Part shown: one piece after another, positions 16,615 to 25,647 of the stretch
Position numbering within the stretch: position 1 is the first letter of the stretch
How the letters are laid out: each line of letters starts with the position of its first letter
Origin: Acidimicrobiaceae bacterium
Lineage (GTDB): Bacteria; Actinomycetota; Acidimicrobiia; Acidimicrobiales; RAAP-2
Assembly (NCBI GenBank): GCA_003155135.1
Contig: PMFN01000030.1
Span: 69,772-133,771 of the forward strand
Direction: 5' to 3'
DNA length: 64,000 bases
Made by a program: the position numbers and the translations under genes
Notes under the pieces: model-generated
The model's database searches: none
What the model was told of the DNA's origin: nothing
The model's input: only the letters and a program-made list of their open reading frames with translations

Positions 16615-18147
16615 ATGGGGCGCGAGCAGGGACGGACGGTCGGCACGGGGCGGGGATGGCGGGACGCAGCCCTCGTGCCCAGCCTGGTCGCCGTCGGAGC
16701 GATGGTGGCCATCATCTCGAGCCTCGGCGCGCCGCTGATCCCGACGATCGCCGCCCAGGACCATGTCTCGCTCAGCACGGCGCAGTGGCTGCTCACCGCG
16801 GCTCTGCTCACCGGCGCCCTGGTGACGCCCGTGCTCGGTCGGCTCGCCGACGGGACCCACCAGCGCGACGTCATCGTGCTCGCGCTCGGCGTGGTCGTAC
16901 TGGGCTCGGTGCTCGCCGCCGTCTCGAACTCGTTCGTGCTCCTCGTTGTCGGCCGCGGCCTCCAGGGGGTGGGCCTCGGCCTCCTGCCGGTGACGATGGC
17001 CATCGCCCGCAGCCACCTGCCGACCGAGAAGGCGGCTCGCACCATCGCCACGCTCTCGATCACCACCGCCATCGGGATCGGACTCGGGTACCCGATCACG
17101 AGCGCCATCACCGAGCTGTTCAACTACCACGCCGCCTTCTGGTTCGGCGCGTTCGCCACCGCCTGCGCGCTCGCCCTCGTGGCCTTGGTGGTGCCCCCGA
17201 ACCCCGGGGCGCACGACCGTCGGTTCGACGTGATCGGCGTGGTCAACCTGAGCCTGGTGGTGATCGGCCTCTCGGTCATCCTGAGCGAGGCCGGCGGCTG
17301 GGGCTGGACCTCGCTGCGGGTCCTGGCCATCGGGGCGGTGTGCATCGTGCTCCTGGCGCTGTGGATCCCCCACGAGCTGCGCGCCGAGGAGCCGCTGGTC
17401 GACCTGCGCCAGGTGAAGAACCGCTCCGTGCTCATGGCCGACGTGGCGGGCTTTCTCATCTGCGTGTCGATGTACCTGTTTCTGCCCGTGCTGGTCGAGT
17501 TCGTCCAGATCCCGGCGGTCTCGGGCTACGGCTTCGGTGCCTCGGTGGTCGTGGCGGGGTTCATGCTCGTCCCGCTCTCGGTCGGCACCTTCGTCTCGAG
17601 CCGCTTCCTCCCCGCCTTCTCGCACCGCTTCGGCACGCGCCCGATGATCCCGCTTGGCTCGCTCGTGTTCGCCGCTGCCATGTTGTTCTTCGCCCTCGAC
17701 CACACCTCGATCTGGCAGGCCTTCCTGGCGGTCGGGATGGCCGGCATCGGCATGGGGTTCACGTTCGCGGCGATGCCGGGCTTCATCGTCCGCGCCGTCC
17801 CGCCGCACGAGACCGGCAGCGCGACGGGCTTCTACCAGGTGCTCCGCAGCATCGGCTTGTCCGTCGGCAGCGCGCTCAGCGCCGCGGTGCTCTCGGTGTT
17901 CACCCACAAGGGCAATACCCTGCCCGAGGCCCGGGGGTTCGAAGTGGCGCTGCTGATTGGCGTGGGGCTGTGCGTGCTCACCGCCGTGCTCAGCTACGTG
18001 ATCCCCGGGCGCGTCAGCACCGGGCGCGCGCTCAGCGCGCACGAGACCGAAGAGGTCGACGAGCTCATGGAGGAGAACGCGGAGCTCGGCGGTGTCATGC
18101 TCGGAGAGGAAGCCCTCTCGGAGGCGACCGAGGCGGGCGCACGGTGA
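16615..18147 (+). CDS. MFS drug exporter, DHA2 (EmrB/QacA) type
   Basis: A 510-aa membrane protein with about 14 predicted helices, the number typical of DHA2 drug/proton antiporters. Visible motifs include the loop 2-3 sequence GRLADGTHQRDV (motif A, G-x-L-a-D) and the helix-5 type run TTAIGIGLGYPITSAI (motif C-like). ATG 16615 has AGGAC five bases upstream; an in-frame TTG at 16588 sits inside the inverted repeat and is less likely. The final 30 residues are acidic and cytoplasmic. Coupling to the tetR gene (GTGA overlap) is the usual exporter-repressor arrangement. Substrate unknown; a product or substrate of the upstream P450 is conceivable. Confidence 0.9.
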   Translation: MGREQGRTVGTGRGWRDAALVPSLVAVGAMVAIISSLGAPLIPTIAAQDHVSLSTAQWLLTAALLTGALVTPVLGRLADGTHQRDVIVLALGVVVLGSVLAAVSNSFVLLVVGRGLQGVGLGLLPVTMAIARSHLPTEKAARTIATLSITTAIGIGLGYPITSAITELFNYHAAFWFGAFATACALALVALVVPPNPGAHDRRFDVIGVVNLSLVVIGLSVILSEAGGWGWTSLRVLAIGAVCIVLLALWIPHELRAEEPLVDLRQVKNRSVLMADVAGFLICVSMYLFLPVLVEFVQIPAVSGYGFGASVVVAGFMLVPLSVGTFVSSRFLPAFSHRFGTRPMIPLGSLVFAAAMLFFALDHTSIWQAFLAVGMAGIGMGFTFAAMPGFIVRAVPPHETGSATGFYQVLRSIGLSVGSALSAAVLSVFTHKGNTLPEARGFEVALLIGVGLCVLTAVLSYVIPGRVSTGRALSAHETEEVDELMEENAELGGVMLGEEALSEATEAGAR

Positions 18148-18752
18148 GCGGGACCATGACCGATCCCGCGTCGCAACCCGGGGCCCACGCCCCCCGGCCC
18201 CGGAACGCGGCGGCCAGCCGACAGGCACTGCTCGACGCCGCCCAGGGCCTGTTCAGCCAGAAGGGCTTCGAGGCGACAACGGTGCGAGAGATCGGCGAGG
18301 CCGCCAGCGTCGACCCCGCACTGATCGCCCGCTACTTCGGGTCGAAGGCCGAGCTGTACATCGCGGCAGTCGCCGTCGAGGGGGCGAGCGAGCGCCCGCA
18401 GCGCTACGAACGGCCCGCCCAGATCGCCGAGGTGATGATGGCGCGCATGGACGCCGGTGGGCCCGGCCCCATCCTCCAGGCGGTGCTGCGCTCGGACACG
18501 ACCAAAGAGATCCGCGACGCCGCGAAGGCGCACCTCGTCCGCCGGATGGTCCAGCCGTTGGAAGAGGACATGGACACCGCTGGCGTCGACCGCGCCCGCC
18601 TGCGGGCCGAGACGGCGGTCGCCGCCGTCCTCGGCGTGGCCCTCGGCCGCTCGCTCGGCTGGTTCAGCGAACTCGGCGGGGTGGACCGCCATGAGCTCGT
18701 CGCCCTGCTCGACGAGAGCCTCGACGCCCTGGTCCCTCCGGCTCTCGACTGA
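18144..18752 (+). CDS. TetR-family repressor of the exporter
   Basis: The GTG at 18144 overlaps the exporter stop (GTGA); an ATG at 18156 is also usable. The 202-aa product has a TetR N-terminal HTH (about residues 27-73: AAQGLFSQKGFEATTVREIG then ARYFGSKAELY) and a helical ligand-binding domain of TetR_C type. It most likely binds the inverted repeat at 16574-16595 and is released by an exporter substrate. It ends 25 bases from the convergent ABC permease gene. Confidence 0.9.
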   Translation: MSGTMTDPASQPGAHAPRPRNAAASRQALLDAAQGLFSQKGFEATTVREIGEAASVDPALIARYFGSKAELYIAAVAVEGASERPQRYERPAQIAEVMMARMDAGGPGPILQAVLRSDTTKEIRDAAKAHLVRRMVQPLEEDMDTAGVDRARLRAETAVAAVLGVALGRSLGWFSELGGVDRHELVALLDESLDALVPPALD

Positions 18753-18755
18753 GCG

Positions 18756-18776
18756 GGCCGCCACAGCACCCCGGCC
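18756..18776. terminator. Weak bidirectional hairpin between convergent genes
   Basis: GGCCG (18756-18760) can pair with CGGCC (18772-18776) around an 11-base loop, exactly in the gap between the convergent tetR and ABC permease stops. There is no U-tract, and the stem is short, so it is only a candidate. Confidence 0.25.
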
Positions 18777-20420
18777 TCACTCCCCTTGGAGGTCGCGGCG
18801 CGCGAAGGCCGCGCCCCCGGCGAGCGCCGCCACCAGCCCGAGGAGCACCATGGCGAGTGCGCTCGTCCAGTCCGGGGCGACGGCCGGCGCGGCGGTCATC
18901 TGGTGGAAGATCGAGGTGTCGAGCACGAAGTGGTTGAGGCCGAGGGACCCGCCGATCAGCTCGACCAGGAGCGACCAGGCGACGAGGCCGTAGGCGGCGG
19001 GGGTGGCCGCCCGCGGCCACGCGCCGAAGACCAGCGTGCCGAGGCCGAGCAGGCACAGGGCCGGGGGGACGATGTTGGCGCCCGCCTGCAGCAGGCCCGA
19101 GAAGGGGACCCCGGCGTGCTGGCTGGCAGCGCCCGCCCAGGCGAACAGCCCGACGCCGACCCCGAGGGCGGCCAGTGCCACCACCGCCACGAGAAGCCTC
19201 CCGGCGAGCCACGCCGGGCGCGCCACGCGCCGGACCACGAGGTTGTCCAGGTGGCCGTCGGCCTCCTCCGAGCGCATGGCGCTGACCTGTCCGGCACCCA
19301 CGAGGGCCAGGAGCACCGCGGTCATCAAGAAGACGACGCCGAGGTAGGTCTGCGCACCCGCCCCGGGTATGCCGAGGCGCGCGATGGCCTTCGCCATGGC
19401 CGCCGACGCCGTGAGCGCCTGGCCCCCTGACTTGGCCACCAGGCCGAGCAGGAGCGCGTACGCGCACAGACCGAGTACCCAGCCACTGAGCACCGGGAGC
19501 GACAGCCGGACCGAAAGCCCCACCTGGCCCGAGAGCAAGGTGGTGCGGGGGCGGCGGTGCGAACGCTCTGCGAGCACACCGGATCCGAGGTCACGGCGCC
19601 CCGCCAGGGCGATCGCCGCTCCGCCGAGCGCGACGCACAGCGCGGCGACGGGCACGAGCACCCACGGCCTCGGGTGCGTGAGCGGTTGGAGCTCCTCGAC
19701 CCAGCCGAGCGGGGTGGCCCACCGCAGCCACTCGAGGCCCGTCCCCGAGTCCGCCACCATGCGCAGGGCGTAGCCGACCCCGAGGATGCCGGCCGCGTAC
19801 GCGCTCGCGCGCCGCCGGGTACCGAACAGCTGGCTGGTGAGCACGCCGACGCAGAGGAACAGGGCGGGACTGGCCGTCACGCACAGTGCGAAGAAGAGCG
19901 CACCGCCGGCACCGATGCCGACATCGTGGGACCGCCCGACCAGCACCACGAAGGCGGCGAGCACCACGAAGAAGGCACCGAGCCCCGCCGCGAGCCCACC
20001 GAGGGCCTGCGCGCAGGCGCCGCGCCGAGTGGTGCGACCGGCGAGCAGCAGCTCCCAGCGTCCGGCATCCTCCTCAGCGCGCACGAGCCGCGTGGCGGTG
20101 AGCAGCCCGAAGACCGCACCCATGACGGACAGCACCATGAGGCACTTCCATGCGGTGAACCCGGCGACCGTCTGGATCTCGTGGGCCGGCCCGTTGAGGG
20201 CACTGATCCCCGCGTTCGTCCCGAAGAGCCCGGCGAGACGCTCTCGCGAGGCCGGGGTCTTGTAGCTCGAGGCGTACGTGAGCGCCTGGGCCGCCACGTA
20301 GAGACCGAACACGCACCCCCACAGCGCCCCTGAGCGCACGGCGCGCCGGGCAGTCTCACCGGCGACGACGAAGCGGGCGCGCGGGACCGCCCTCGGCCCG
20401 AGCGTGACCTCAGCGAGCAC
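18777..20420 (-). CDS. ABC exporter permease, duplicated six-TM halves
   Basis: The 547-aa membrane protein has about twelve helices in two halves separated near residue 285 by a basic linker (RRDLGSGVLAERSH). Each half has the large extracytoplasmic loop and the RAEEADG-type cytoplasmic segment (VRAEEDAGRWELLLAG and MRSEEADGHLDNLVV) seen in COG3559 'exporter of polyketide antibiotics' permeases. The start is GTG 20420, 11 bases inside the upstream ATPase gene, so the two are translated together and form one transporter. The cargo is unknown. Confidence 0.85.
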   Translation of the reverse strand: MLAEVTLGPRAVPRARFVVAGETARRAVRSGALWGCVFGLYVAAQALTYASSYKTPASRERLAGLFGTNAGISALNGPAHEIQTVAGFTAWKCLMVLSVMGAVFGLLTATRLVRAEEDAGRWELLLAGRTTRRGACAQALGGLAAGLGAFFVVLAAFVVLVGRSHDVGIGAGGALFFALCVTASPALFLCVGVLTSQLFGTRRRASAYAAGILGVGYALRMVADSGTGLEWLRWATPLGWVEELQPLTHPRPWVLVPVAALCVALGGAAIALAGRRDLGSGVLAERSHRRPRTTLLSGQVGLSVRLSLPVLSGWVLGLCAYALLLGLVAKSGGQALTASAAMAKAIARLGIPGAGAQTYLGVVFLMTAVLLALVGAGQVSAMRSEEADGHLDNLVVRRVARPAWLAGRLLVAVVALAALGVGVGLFAWAGAASQHAGVPFSGLLQAGANIVPPALCLLGLGTLVFGAWPRAATPAAYGLVAWSLLVELIGGSLGLNHFVLDTSIFHQMTAAPAVAPDWTSALAMVLLGLVAALAGGAAFARRDLQGE

Positions 20421-21327
20421 CGCTGACCACGTGACCCTCCGCGTCGGGCGCGCCGTAGTGGGCCAGGAACAGCTCCTCCAAGGAGGGCTCCCTGCTCAGC
20501 AGCTCGTGGACGCCCGAGACGGCCAGGACCTTGAGCAGCGGCTCGACGCCGCCGTGCACTTGGCAGCGCACGACGTTCCCCGCCACCTCGACCGAGGTGA
20601 CGCCAGGGACGGCCGACAGGTCCGGCACCGAGCCGTCGAATGTCGCCTCGACCGTGAGAGCGCTCAGGTGGCGCATCTCGGCCAGGGTCCCCATCTCGAC
20701 CAGGACGCCGTTGCGCAGGATGCCGACACGGTCGCACAGCGCTTCGACCTCGCTCAGGATGTGCGACGAGAGAAAGACGGTCTGGCCACGCTGGTGGGCC
20801 TCGTTGATGCAGACACGGAAGGCCTGCTCCATGAGGGGATCGAGCCCGGCGGTCGGCTCGTCGAGGACGAGCAGGTCGGGCCTGGTCATGAGGGCGGCGA
20901 TGAGCTGGAGCTTCTGGCGGTTGCCCTTCGAGTAGGCCCGGACCTTCTTGGCCGTGTCGAGGTCGAAGCGGGCGATGAGCTCGTCCCGGTAGGCGTCGTC
21001 GACCTGGCCCTGGACGCGGCCGAGCAGGTGGAGGGTCTCGGTCCCGGTGAGCGATGGCCACAGGTTGGCCTCACCGGCGACGTAGGCGAGCCGGGCGTGC
21101 GCCGCCACGCTCTGGCGCTGGGCGTCGAGGCCGAAGATCTCGGCGCGCCCGTGGGTCGGACGGATCAGGCCGAGGAGCAGGCGGATGGTTGTTGTCTTCC
21201 CGGCGCCGTTGGGCCCGAGGAAGCCGACCACTTCGCCCTGACCGACCTCGAGGTCGAGATCGGTCAGGGCGTCAAGTGTCGCGTAACGCTTGGAGAGCTG
21301 CTCTGTCTTGATGGCGGGCGTCGCCAT
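20410..21327 (-). CDS. ABC exporter ATP-binding subunit
   Basis: A 305-aa ATPase of the DrrA/NatA class. It has Walker A GPNGAGKTT (about 39-47), Walker B LLVLDEPTAGLD and the switch His in VFLSSHILSEVE. The stretch KVRAYSKGNRQKLQLIAAL holds the signature, where YSKGNRQK replaces the canonical LSGGQ, a substitution common in this subfamily. The C-terminal 90 residues form the regulatory domain typical of drug-export ATPases. It partners with the overlapping permease. The start is ATG 21327. Confidence 0.92.
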   Translation of the reverse strand: MATPAIKTEQLSKRYATLDALTDLDLEVGQGEVVGFLGPNGAGKTTTIRLLLGLIRPTHGRAEIFGLDAQRQSVAAHARLAYVAGEANLWPSLTGTETLHLLGRVQGQVDDAYRDELIARFDLDTAKKVRAYSKGNRQKLQLIAALMTRPDLLVLDEPTAGLDPLMEQAFRVCINEAHQRGQTVFLSSHILSEVEALCDRVGILRNGVLVEMGTLAEMRHLSALTVEATFDGSVPDLSAVPGVTSVEVAGNVVRCQVHGGVEPLLKVLAVSGVHELLSREPSLEELFLAHYGAPDAEGHVVSGAR

Positions 21328-21410
21328 GCATCACCTCGCCCCCACGAAGGCCGCGGTCTGCCCGCGCCGGAAGGGCCGACTGTCACAAGGAGTCGGGCTC
21401 CCCAGGGGGA

Positions 21411-21803
21411 TCAGCTGAGCAGCTTCGCCTTCTGTGCGTCGAACTCGGTCTGGGAGAGGACACCCTTCTCCTTCAGATCCGACAGCTGGGCGAGCTGGGA
21501 CGCGGTGTCGGTGGTGCCGGCGGCCTGTTTGATGTACTGGTCCATCGCCTGCTGCTGCGACTGGGCGGCCTCGGCGGCACGCTCGTGCATCTTGCCGCCA
21601 CGGGCGATCAGGTAGATCAAGATGCCGAGGAACGGCAGGATGATCACGAAGATCACCCAGAGGGCCTTGGCCCCACCACCCATGTCACGGCTGCGGAAGA
21701 TGTCCGTGAAGATGATGATGAGCAGCCAGAACCAGATGATGAAGACGAAGAACCCGAGCATCGTCCCGAACAGGTCGAGCAGTGGGTAGGTGTACGCCAG
21801 CAT
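21411..21803 (-). CDS. PLDc_N and SHOCT domain membrane protein
   Basis: This 130-aa protein has two helices (about 8-34 and 47-68) around a short loop with DIFRSRDMGGGAKALW, the PLDc_N/DUF3096-like signature of small membrane proteins. A coiled charged linker and a C-terminal SHOCT module (about 103-130: LAQLSDLKEKGVLSQTEFD) follow. SHOCT modules are short helical pairs found on membrane and regulatory proteins; the function is unproven. The ATG has a strong AGGAGG site. It is a single gene between the ABC exporter and the glycosyltransferase. Confidence 0.85.
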   Translation of the reverse strand: MLAYTYPLLDLFGTMLGFFVFIIWFWLLIIIFTDIFRSRDMGGGAKALWVIFVIILPFLGILIYLIARGGKMHERAAEAAQSQQQAMDQYIKQAAGTTDTASQLAQLSDLKEKGVLSQTEFDAQKAKLLS

Positions 21804-21923
21804 GTTTCCTCCTTGGGGCCGGCCCAGTGGCTGTGGATCCCGGGCCGACGGTCGTCCTTACGAGCGCCACCGTAACCGAGAAGTGCACGGCGATCACTGA
21901 TGGGGAGCGACCGCTCCCGCTCC

Positions 21924-24026
21924 CTAACCCACCCGGTAGAGCGTGCCCCCAGAGGTGGAGCCGGCATAGGCGGAGGAGGGCACGACGGTGCCGTGCGCCT
22001 CGACCCAGCTGAGTACCGCGCTGACGGTGCCCCCCTGCCCACCCGGACCCCCTCCACCGTTGCCCGAGACGAGGACGTAGTGGACCTTGCCTTCGGCCAC
22101 GAGGTCCTTGAACTGCGCGAGGGTCGGCGACGGGTCCGAGCCGGAGAAGCCGCCCATGGCCATGACGGCGCGGCCGGTGTCCAAGATGTAGGGGGCAGCG
22201 GTCTGTGAGCCCTGGACGGCGAGGAGGTACTCCGCCGAGCCCTGGTGCGCCTCGAGGTAGGCCACGAGTGAGGCGCTGACGGTCTGGCCGCCACCGCCAC
22301 CGCCACCGCCACCGCCGGCTCCGAGCGTGCGGCCGGCACCGGCGGGAGCGCCCTGGCTTGTGCCAACTTTGCCACCGAGCCCGGAGTGGGCGAGGCCGGC
22401 AGGCGGGGTATGCCCTCCGCTCGTGGCACCCGTGGGTGCGCCACCGCCGGCGACGCCGGTGGGACCCGCACCATGTGCCGCCCCGCCCGGGCCACCTTGG
22501 CCCGAAGCGCTCGGGCCGGCGGTGATGCCCCCACCGCTGTAGGCGGTGTTGACGGTCGTGACGGAGTACGCACTCGGTCCGGCCAAGAGCGCGGCCGCCC
22601 CCAGCGCCGCGGCGAGAGCGATGGACGCCTTCCAGCGCAGCACGTCGAAGAGCGCGAGCAGGAGGCCGAGTGCCGCGAGCGACCCGGCGGTGAGCACGGC
22701 GGGGGCGAGCCACGTGTCGTAGCCCGGGACCCGGTCGAGGACGACCGCCGACCAGATGGCACACCCGAGCACCGCAGCGGGGAGCACCGGCGCCCAGCGG
22801 CGCGAGCCGCGGCCGAGCCGCCACAGGACGACCGCCCCCGCCCCGGCGAGGGCCCCGACCCCGGGCGCCATGACGACGGTGTAGTACGGGTGGAAGATCC
22901 CCTTGGCGTGCGAGAAGACCACGAAGAAGGTGCCGGCCCACGCGCCCCACAAGAGCCAGCCGGCCCGCCGCAGGCTGGTACGCGGCTCACGCCTCGTTGC
23001 CCAGAGCCCCCCCACCAGCCCTACCGCGGCGAGTGGCAGCAGCCACGAGATCTCGCCAGCGAGCAGGCTGTTGAACATTCGCAACCAGCTCGGGTCGCCA
23101 GCGAAGCCCGCCCCGATCCCGCCGCCCGATCCGGAGCCGAAGATCCTGGAGAACCCGTTGTAGCCGAAGATGAGGTTCAGCTCGGAGTTGTCGGTGCTCC
23201 CGCCGATGTACGGGCGCGACGAGGCCGGCCACAACTCGACGATGGCCACCCACCACGCACTGGCGGCGAGCACGGCGAGCCCGAACCAGGCCATCTGGAC
23301 GATCCGTCGCCCGATCCCGGGCTTGGCGCACCAGAGGTACACGAGGGCGAAGGCGGGCAGCACCATGAAAGCCTCGAGTGTCTTGTCGAGGAACGCGAAG
23401 CCGACCAGGGCACCCGAGAGCACCAGGCGGCTCGTCCGAGCGGTGTCGAGTGCGGACCACAACGCCCAGGCGGCGAGCAGCAGCAGCAGGGTCAACAACG
23501 CGTCGGGGTTGTTGTAGCGGAACATCAACGTGGCGGCCGGCGTGACGGCGAAGGCCAGTGACGCCAGCACGGCGGCCAGCTCTCCCCACCAGCGGCGCAC
23601 GAGGTGGTAGACGACCATCACCGACGCCACGCCGGCGATGGCCTCGGGCAGGAGGATGCTCCAGCTGCTCAGCCCGAAGAGCTTGGCCGAGAGCTCCTGG
23701 AGCCAGAGTGCGGCGGGCGGCTTGTCGACGGTGATGAAGCTGGCGCGGTCGATGGAGCCGAAGAACGCCGCCTTCCAGCTCTCCGTCCCGCTCTTCACGG
23801 CGGCGGTGTAGAAGCTGTTCGCCATCCCGTTGCGCGAGAGGTCCCAGGTGTACAGCACCGCGGCGAGGACGACGATCGAGATGCGGGCGGGGACTGACCA
23901 TCTCGGACGGCCGGTGCGCTCGGCCCACGTGCGCAGGCGCCCGCCGCCGGTGGTCTGCGGCGGTTCGGGCTCGGGGGCGGCGTCGGCCGCCATCGGGTCG
24001 GTGCGGGGTGAGGCGGTCAGCGTCAT
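21924..24026 (-). CDS. GT39/ArnT-type membrane glycosyltransferase with YkcA/B-like C-terminal domain
   Basis: I use ATG 24026 (700 aa); ATGs at 24086 and 23993 are in frame. The N-terminal 480 residues hold about eleven helices and the GT-C hallmarks: an early acidic loop (YTWDLSRNGMANSFYTAAV), ITVDKPP, and RYNNPDALL after helix 4. The enzyme would use a polyprenyl-phosphate sugar to glycosylate an envelope acceptor. A Gly/Ala-rich linker with a run of ten glycines leads to a 140-aa outside domain with SQTAAPYILDTGRAVMAMGG, the pattern of the mannosyltransferase YkcA/B C-terminal domain. The glycine run is encoded by a CCGCCA repeat. Confidence 0.88.
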   Translation of the reverse strand: MTLTASPRTDPMAADAAPEPEPPQTTGGGRLRTWAERTGRPRWSVPARISIVVLAAVLYTWDLSRNGMANSFYTAAVKSGTESWKAAFFGSIDRASFITVDKPPAALWLQELSAKLFGLSSWSILLPEAIAGVASVMVVYHLVRRWWGELAAVLASLAFAVTPAATLMFRYNNPDALLTLLLLLAAWALWSALDTARTSRLVLSGALVGFAFLDKTLEAFMVLPAFALVYLWCAKPGIGRRIVQMAWFGLAVLAASAWWVAIVELWPASSRPYIGGSTDNSELNLIFGYNGFSRIFGSGSGGGIGAGFAGDPSWLRMFNSLLAGEISWLLPLAAVGLVGGLWATRREPRTSLRRAGWLLWGAWAGTFFVVFSHAKGIFHPYYTVVMAPGVGALAGAGAVVLWRLGRGSRRWAPVLPAAVLGCAIWSAVVLDRVPGYDTWLAPAVLTAGSLAALGLLLALFDVLRWKASIALAAALGAAALLAGPSAYSVTTVNTAYSGGGITAGPSASGQGGPGGAAHGAGPTGVAGGGAPTGATSGGHTPPAGLAHSGLGGKVGTSQGAPAGAGRTLGAGGGGGGGGGGQTVSASLVAYLEAHQGSAEYLLAVQGSQTAAPYILDTGRAVMAMGGFSGSDPSPTLAQFKDLVAEGKVHYVLVSGNGGGGPGGQGGTVSAVLSWVEAHGTVVPSSAYAGSTSGGTLYRVG
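22288..22316. repeat. CCGCCA microsatellite coding the poly-Gly hinge
   Basis: About 4.8 copies of the 6-base unit CCGCCA (plus-strand reading) lie inside the glycosyltransferase gene and encode most of its glycine run. Because the unit is a multiple of three, slippage changes only hinge length, not the frame. Confidence 0.8.
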
Positions 24027-24155
24027 GGCACCGACCCTGGCGGCCCGGCCTGGGAGCTGGCTGGGGGCGCGCTGCGCACGGACCACGAATCAGGCGGCCA
24101 CCTAAGCTGCCGGTCCCGGGACACGGCTGACCCGGCGCGACCAGGAAGGACGTTG

Positions 24156-25511
24156 ATGGAGGGCACCAGGGAGGATCGGGCTTCTGCGGGGCGCGCTCTG
24201 CGCAAGGAGGTGCCGAGAACCGGGCATGCTGCGTGGGACCCCGCCTCGGCGACGCGCGACCCGATCAACGTGCTCGAGGACCAGGGTGCGTCGCGCATCG
24301 CTGAGCTCGTCCCGGTCCGTCACGGCCGCATGGCCTCCTCCCCATTCGCCTTCTTCCGGGGCGCGGCGGCGGTGATGGCACTCGACCTGGCGAGCACCCC
24401 GGCCACGGGCTTGCGCGTCCAGGCGTGCGGCGATGCCCACGTGAGCAACTTCGGTGAGTTCGCCACGCCCGAGCGCAACATGATGTTCGACATCAACGAC
24501 TTCGACGAGACACTTCCGGGCCCGTGGGAGTGGGACGTGAAGCGACTGTGCGCGAGCCTCCAGGTCGCGGCCCTCCAGAACGGCTTCTCGCCCGAGGAGT
24601 GCGAGCGCATCGTGCTCGGTGCGGCACGCAGCTACCGCGAGCGACTCGCCGGCTATACGAGCATGCGGACGCTCGAGCTCTTCTACGACCGCATCAGCAT
24701 CAAAGACGTCATCGCCCACTTCCCACCCGAGTACCGACCTCTCGTGAAGAGGGACGTGAAAAAGGCGCACCGCAAGAACCACCTGCGGGCCGTGGCCAAG
24801 CTGACCCGGAACCTCGACGGTCGTGTCCGCTTCGTCGAGGACCCGCCGCTCATCGTGCGCCTCGAGAACACCGAGTTCGCCATGGCCGAGGTCATGTCGA
24901 TGATCGACAACTACCGCCTCACCTTGGCCGACGACCGGCGAAGCGTGTTCGACCGCTTCGACCTCGTCGATGTGGCGCGCAAGGTCGTGGGTGTAGGCAG
25001 CGTCGGGACCCATTGCTGGATCGCCCTCCTCGAGGGGCCGAACCACCCGGCCGGCGACCCGCTGGTCCTCCAGGTGAAAGAGGCCCAGGCATCGGTGCTC
25101 GAGCCCTACGTCGGCGAGTCGCCCCTCGAGCACCATGGCCTGCGCGTCGTCTCGGGCCAGCGGCTCACCCAGGCGTCGAGTGACATGTTCCTCGGCTGGA
25201 GCGAGGGGCCGCGGACCGGGCGCCAGTACTACGTACGACAGCTCTGGGACACGAAGGGCCAAGGCGACCCGATGGCGATGGACGTCAACAACCTCGCCCA
25301 CTACGGGTCGCTGTGCGCCTGGGCGCTGGCCCGGGCCCATGCTCGCACCGGTGACGCCGTCGAGATCGCCGGCTACCTCGGCACCTCCGACACGTTCGAA
25401 CGGGCGATCGCCGTCTTCTCGGCGCGCTACGCCATCACCAACGAGCGGGACTACCGCTCGCTGCTCGCCGCCATCAAGAGCGGCCGCGTCGAGGCCCGCA
25501 TGGATGCGTAG
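24156..25511 (+). CDS. DUF2252 family protein (paralogue 1)
   Basis: ATG 24156, preceded by AGGAAGGACGTTG, gives 451 aa. DUF2252 features are HGRMASSPFAFFRGAA (about 61-76), QACGDAHVSNFGEFATPERN with the CGDAH-x-x-NFG box, FDINDFDETLPGPWEWDVKR, and late VGSVGTHCWIALLEG and VKEAQASVLEPY. The GDAHxxNFG and DFD motifs resemble the catalytic and metal loops of kinase-fold phosphotransferases (HGDxHxxN and DFD), so a small-molecule or protein kinase-like role is reasonable, though uncharacterised. A second copy lies at 32527-33921. Confidence 0.88.
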   Translation: MEGTREDRASAGRALRKEVPRTGHAAWDPASATRDPINVLEDQGASRIAELVPVRHGRMASSPFAFFRGAAAVMALDLASTPATGLRVQACGDAHVSNFGEFATPERNMMFDINDFDETLPGPWEWDVKRLCASLQVAALQNGFSPEECERIVLGAARSYRERLAGYTSMRTLELFYDRISIKDVIAHFPPEYRPLVKRDVKKAHRKNHLRAVAKLTRNLDGRVRFVEDPPLIVRLENTEFAMAEVMSMIDNYRLTLADDRRSVFDRFDLVDVARKVVGVGSVGTHCWIALLEGPNHPAGDPLVLQVKEAQASVLEPYVGESPLEHHGLRVVSGQRLTQASSDMFLGWSEGPRTGRQYYVRQLWDTKGQGDPMAMDVNNLAHYGSLCAWALARAHARTGDAVEIAGYLGTSDTFERAIAVFSARYAITNERDYRSLLAAIKSGRVEARMDA

Positions 25512-25647
25512 CAGGTCTCGGTTCGGGGGACCGCAGTCAATGCGGCTGGGCGCACCGGCGCCGGGCTGTCGCCGTGCGCCGCTCGAAGGAGCCGAGAGTC
25601 CCGCTCGGGCGCCGGTCGGGAGCAGCTCGCCGACCCGTCACCCGGAT

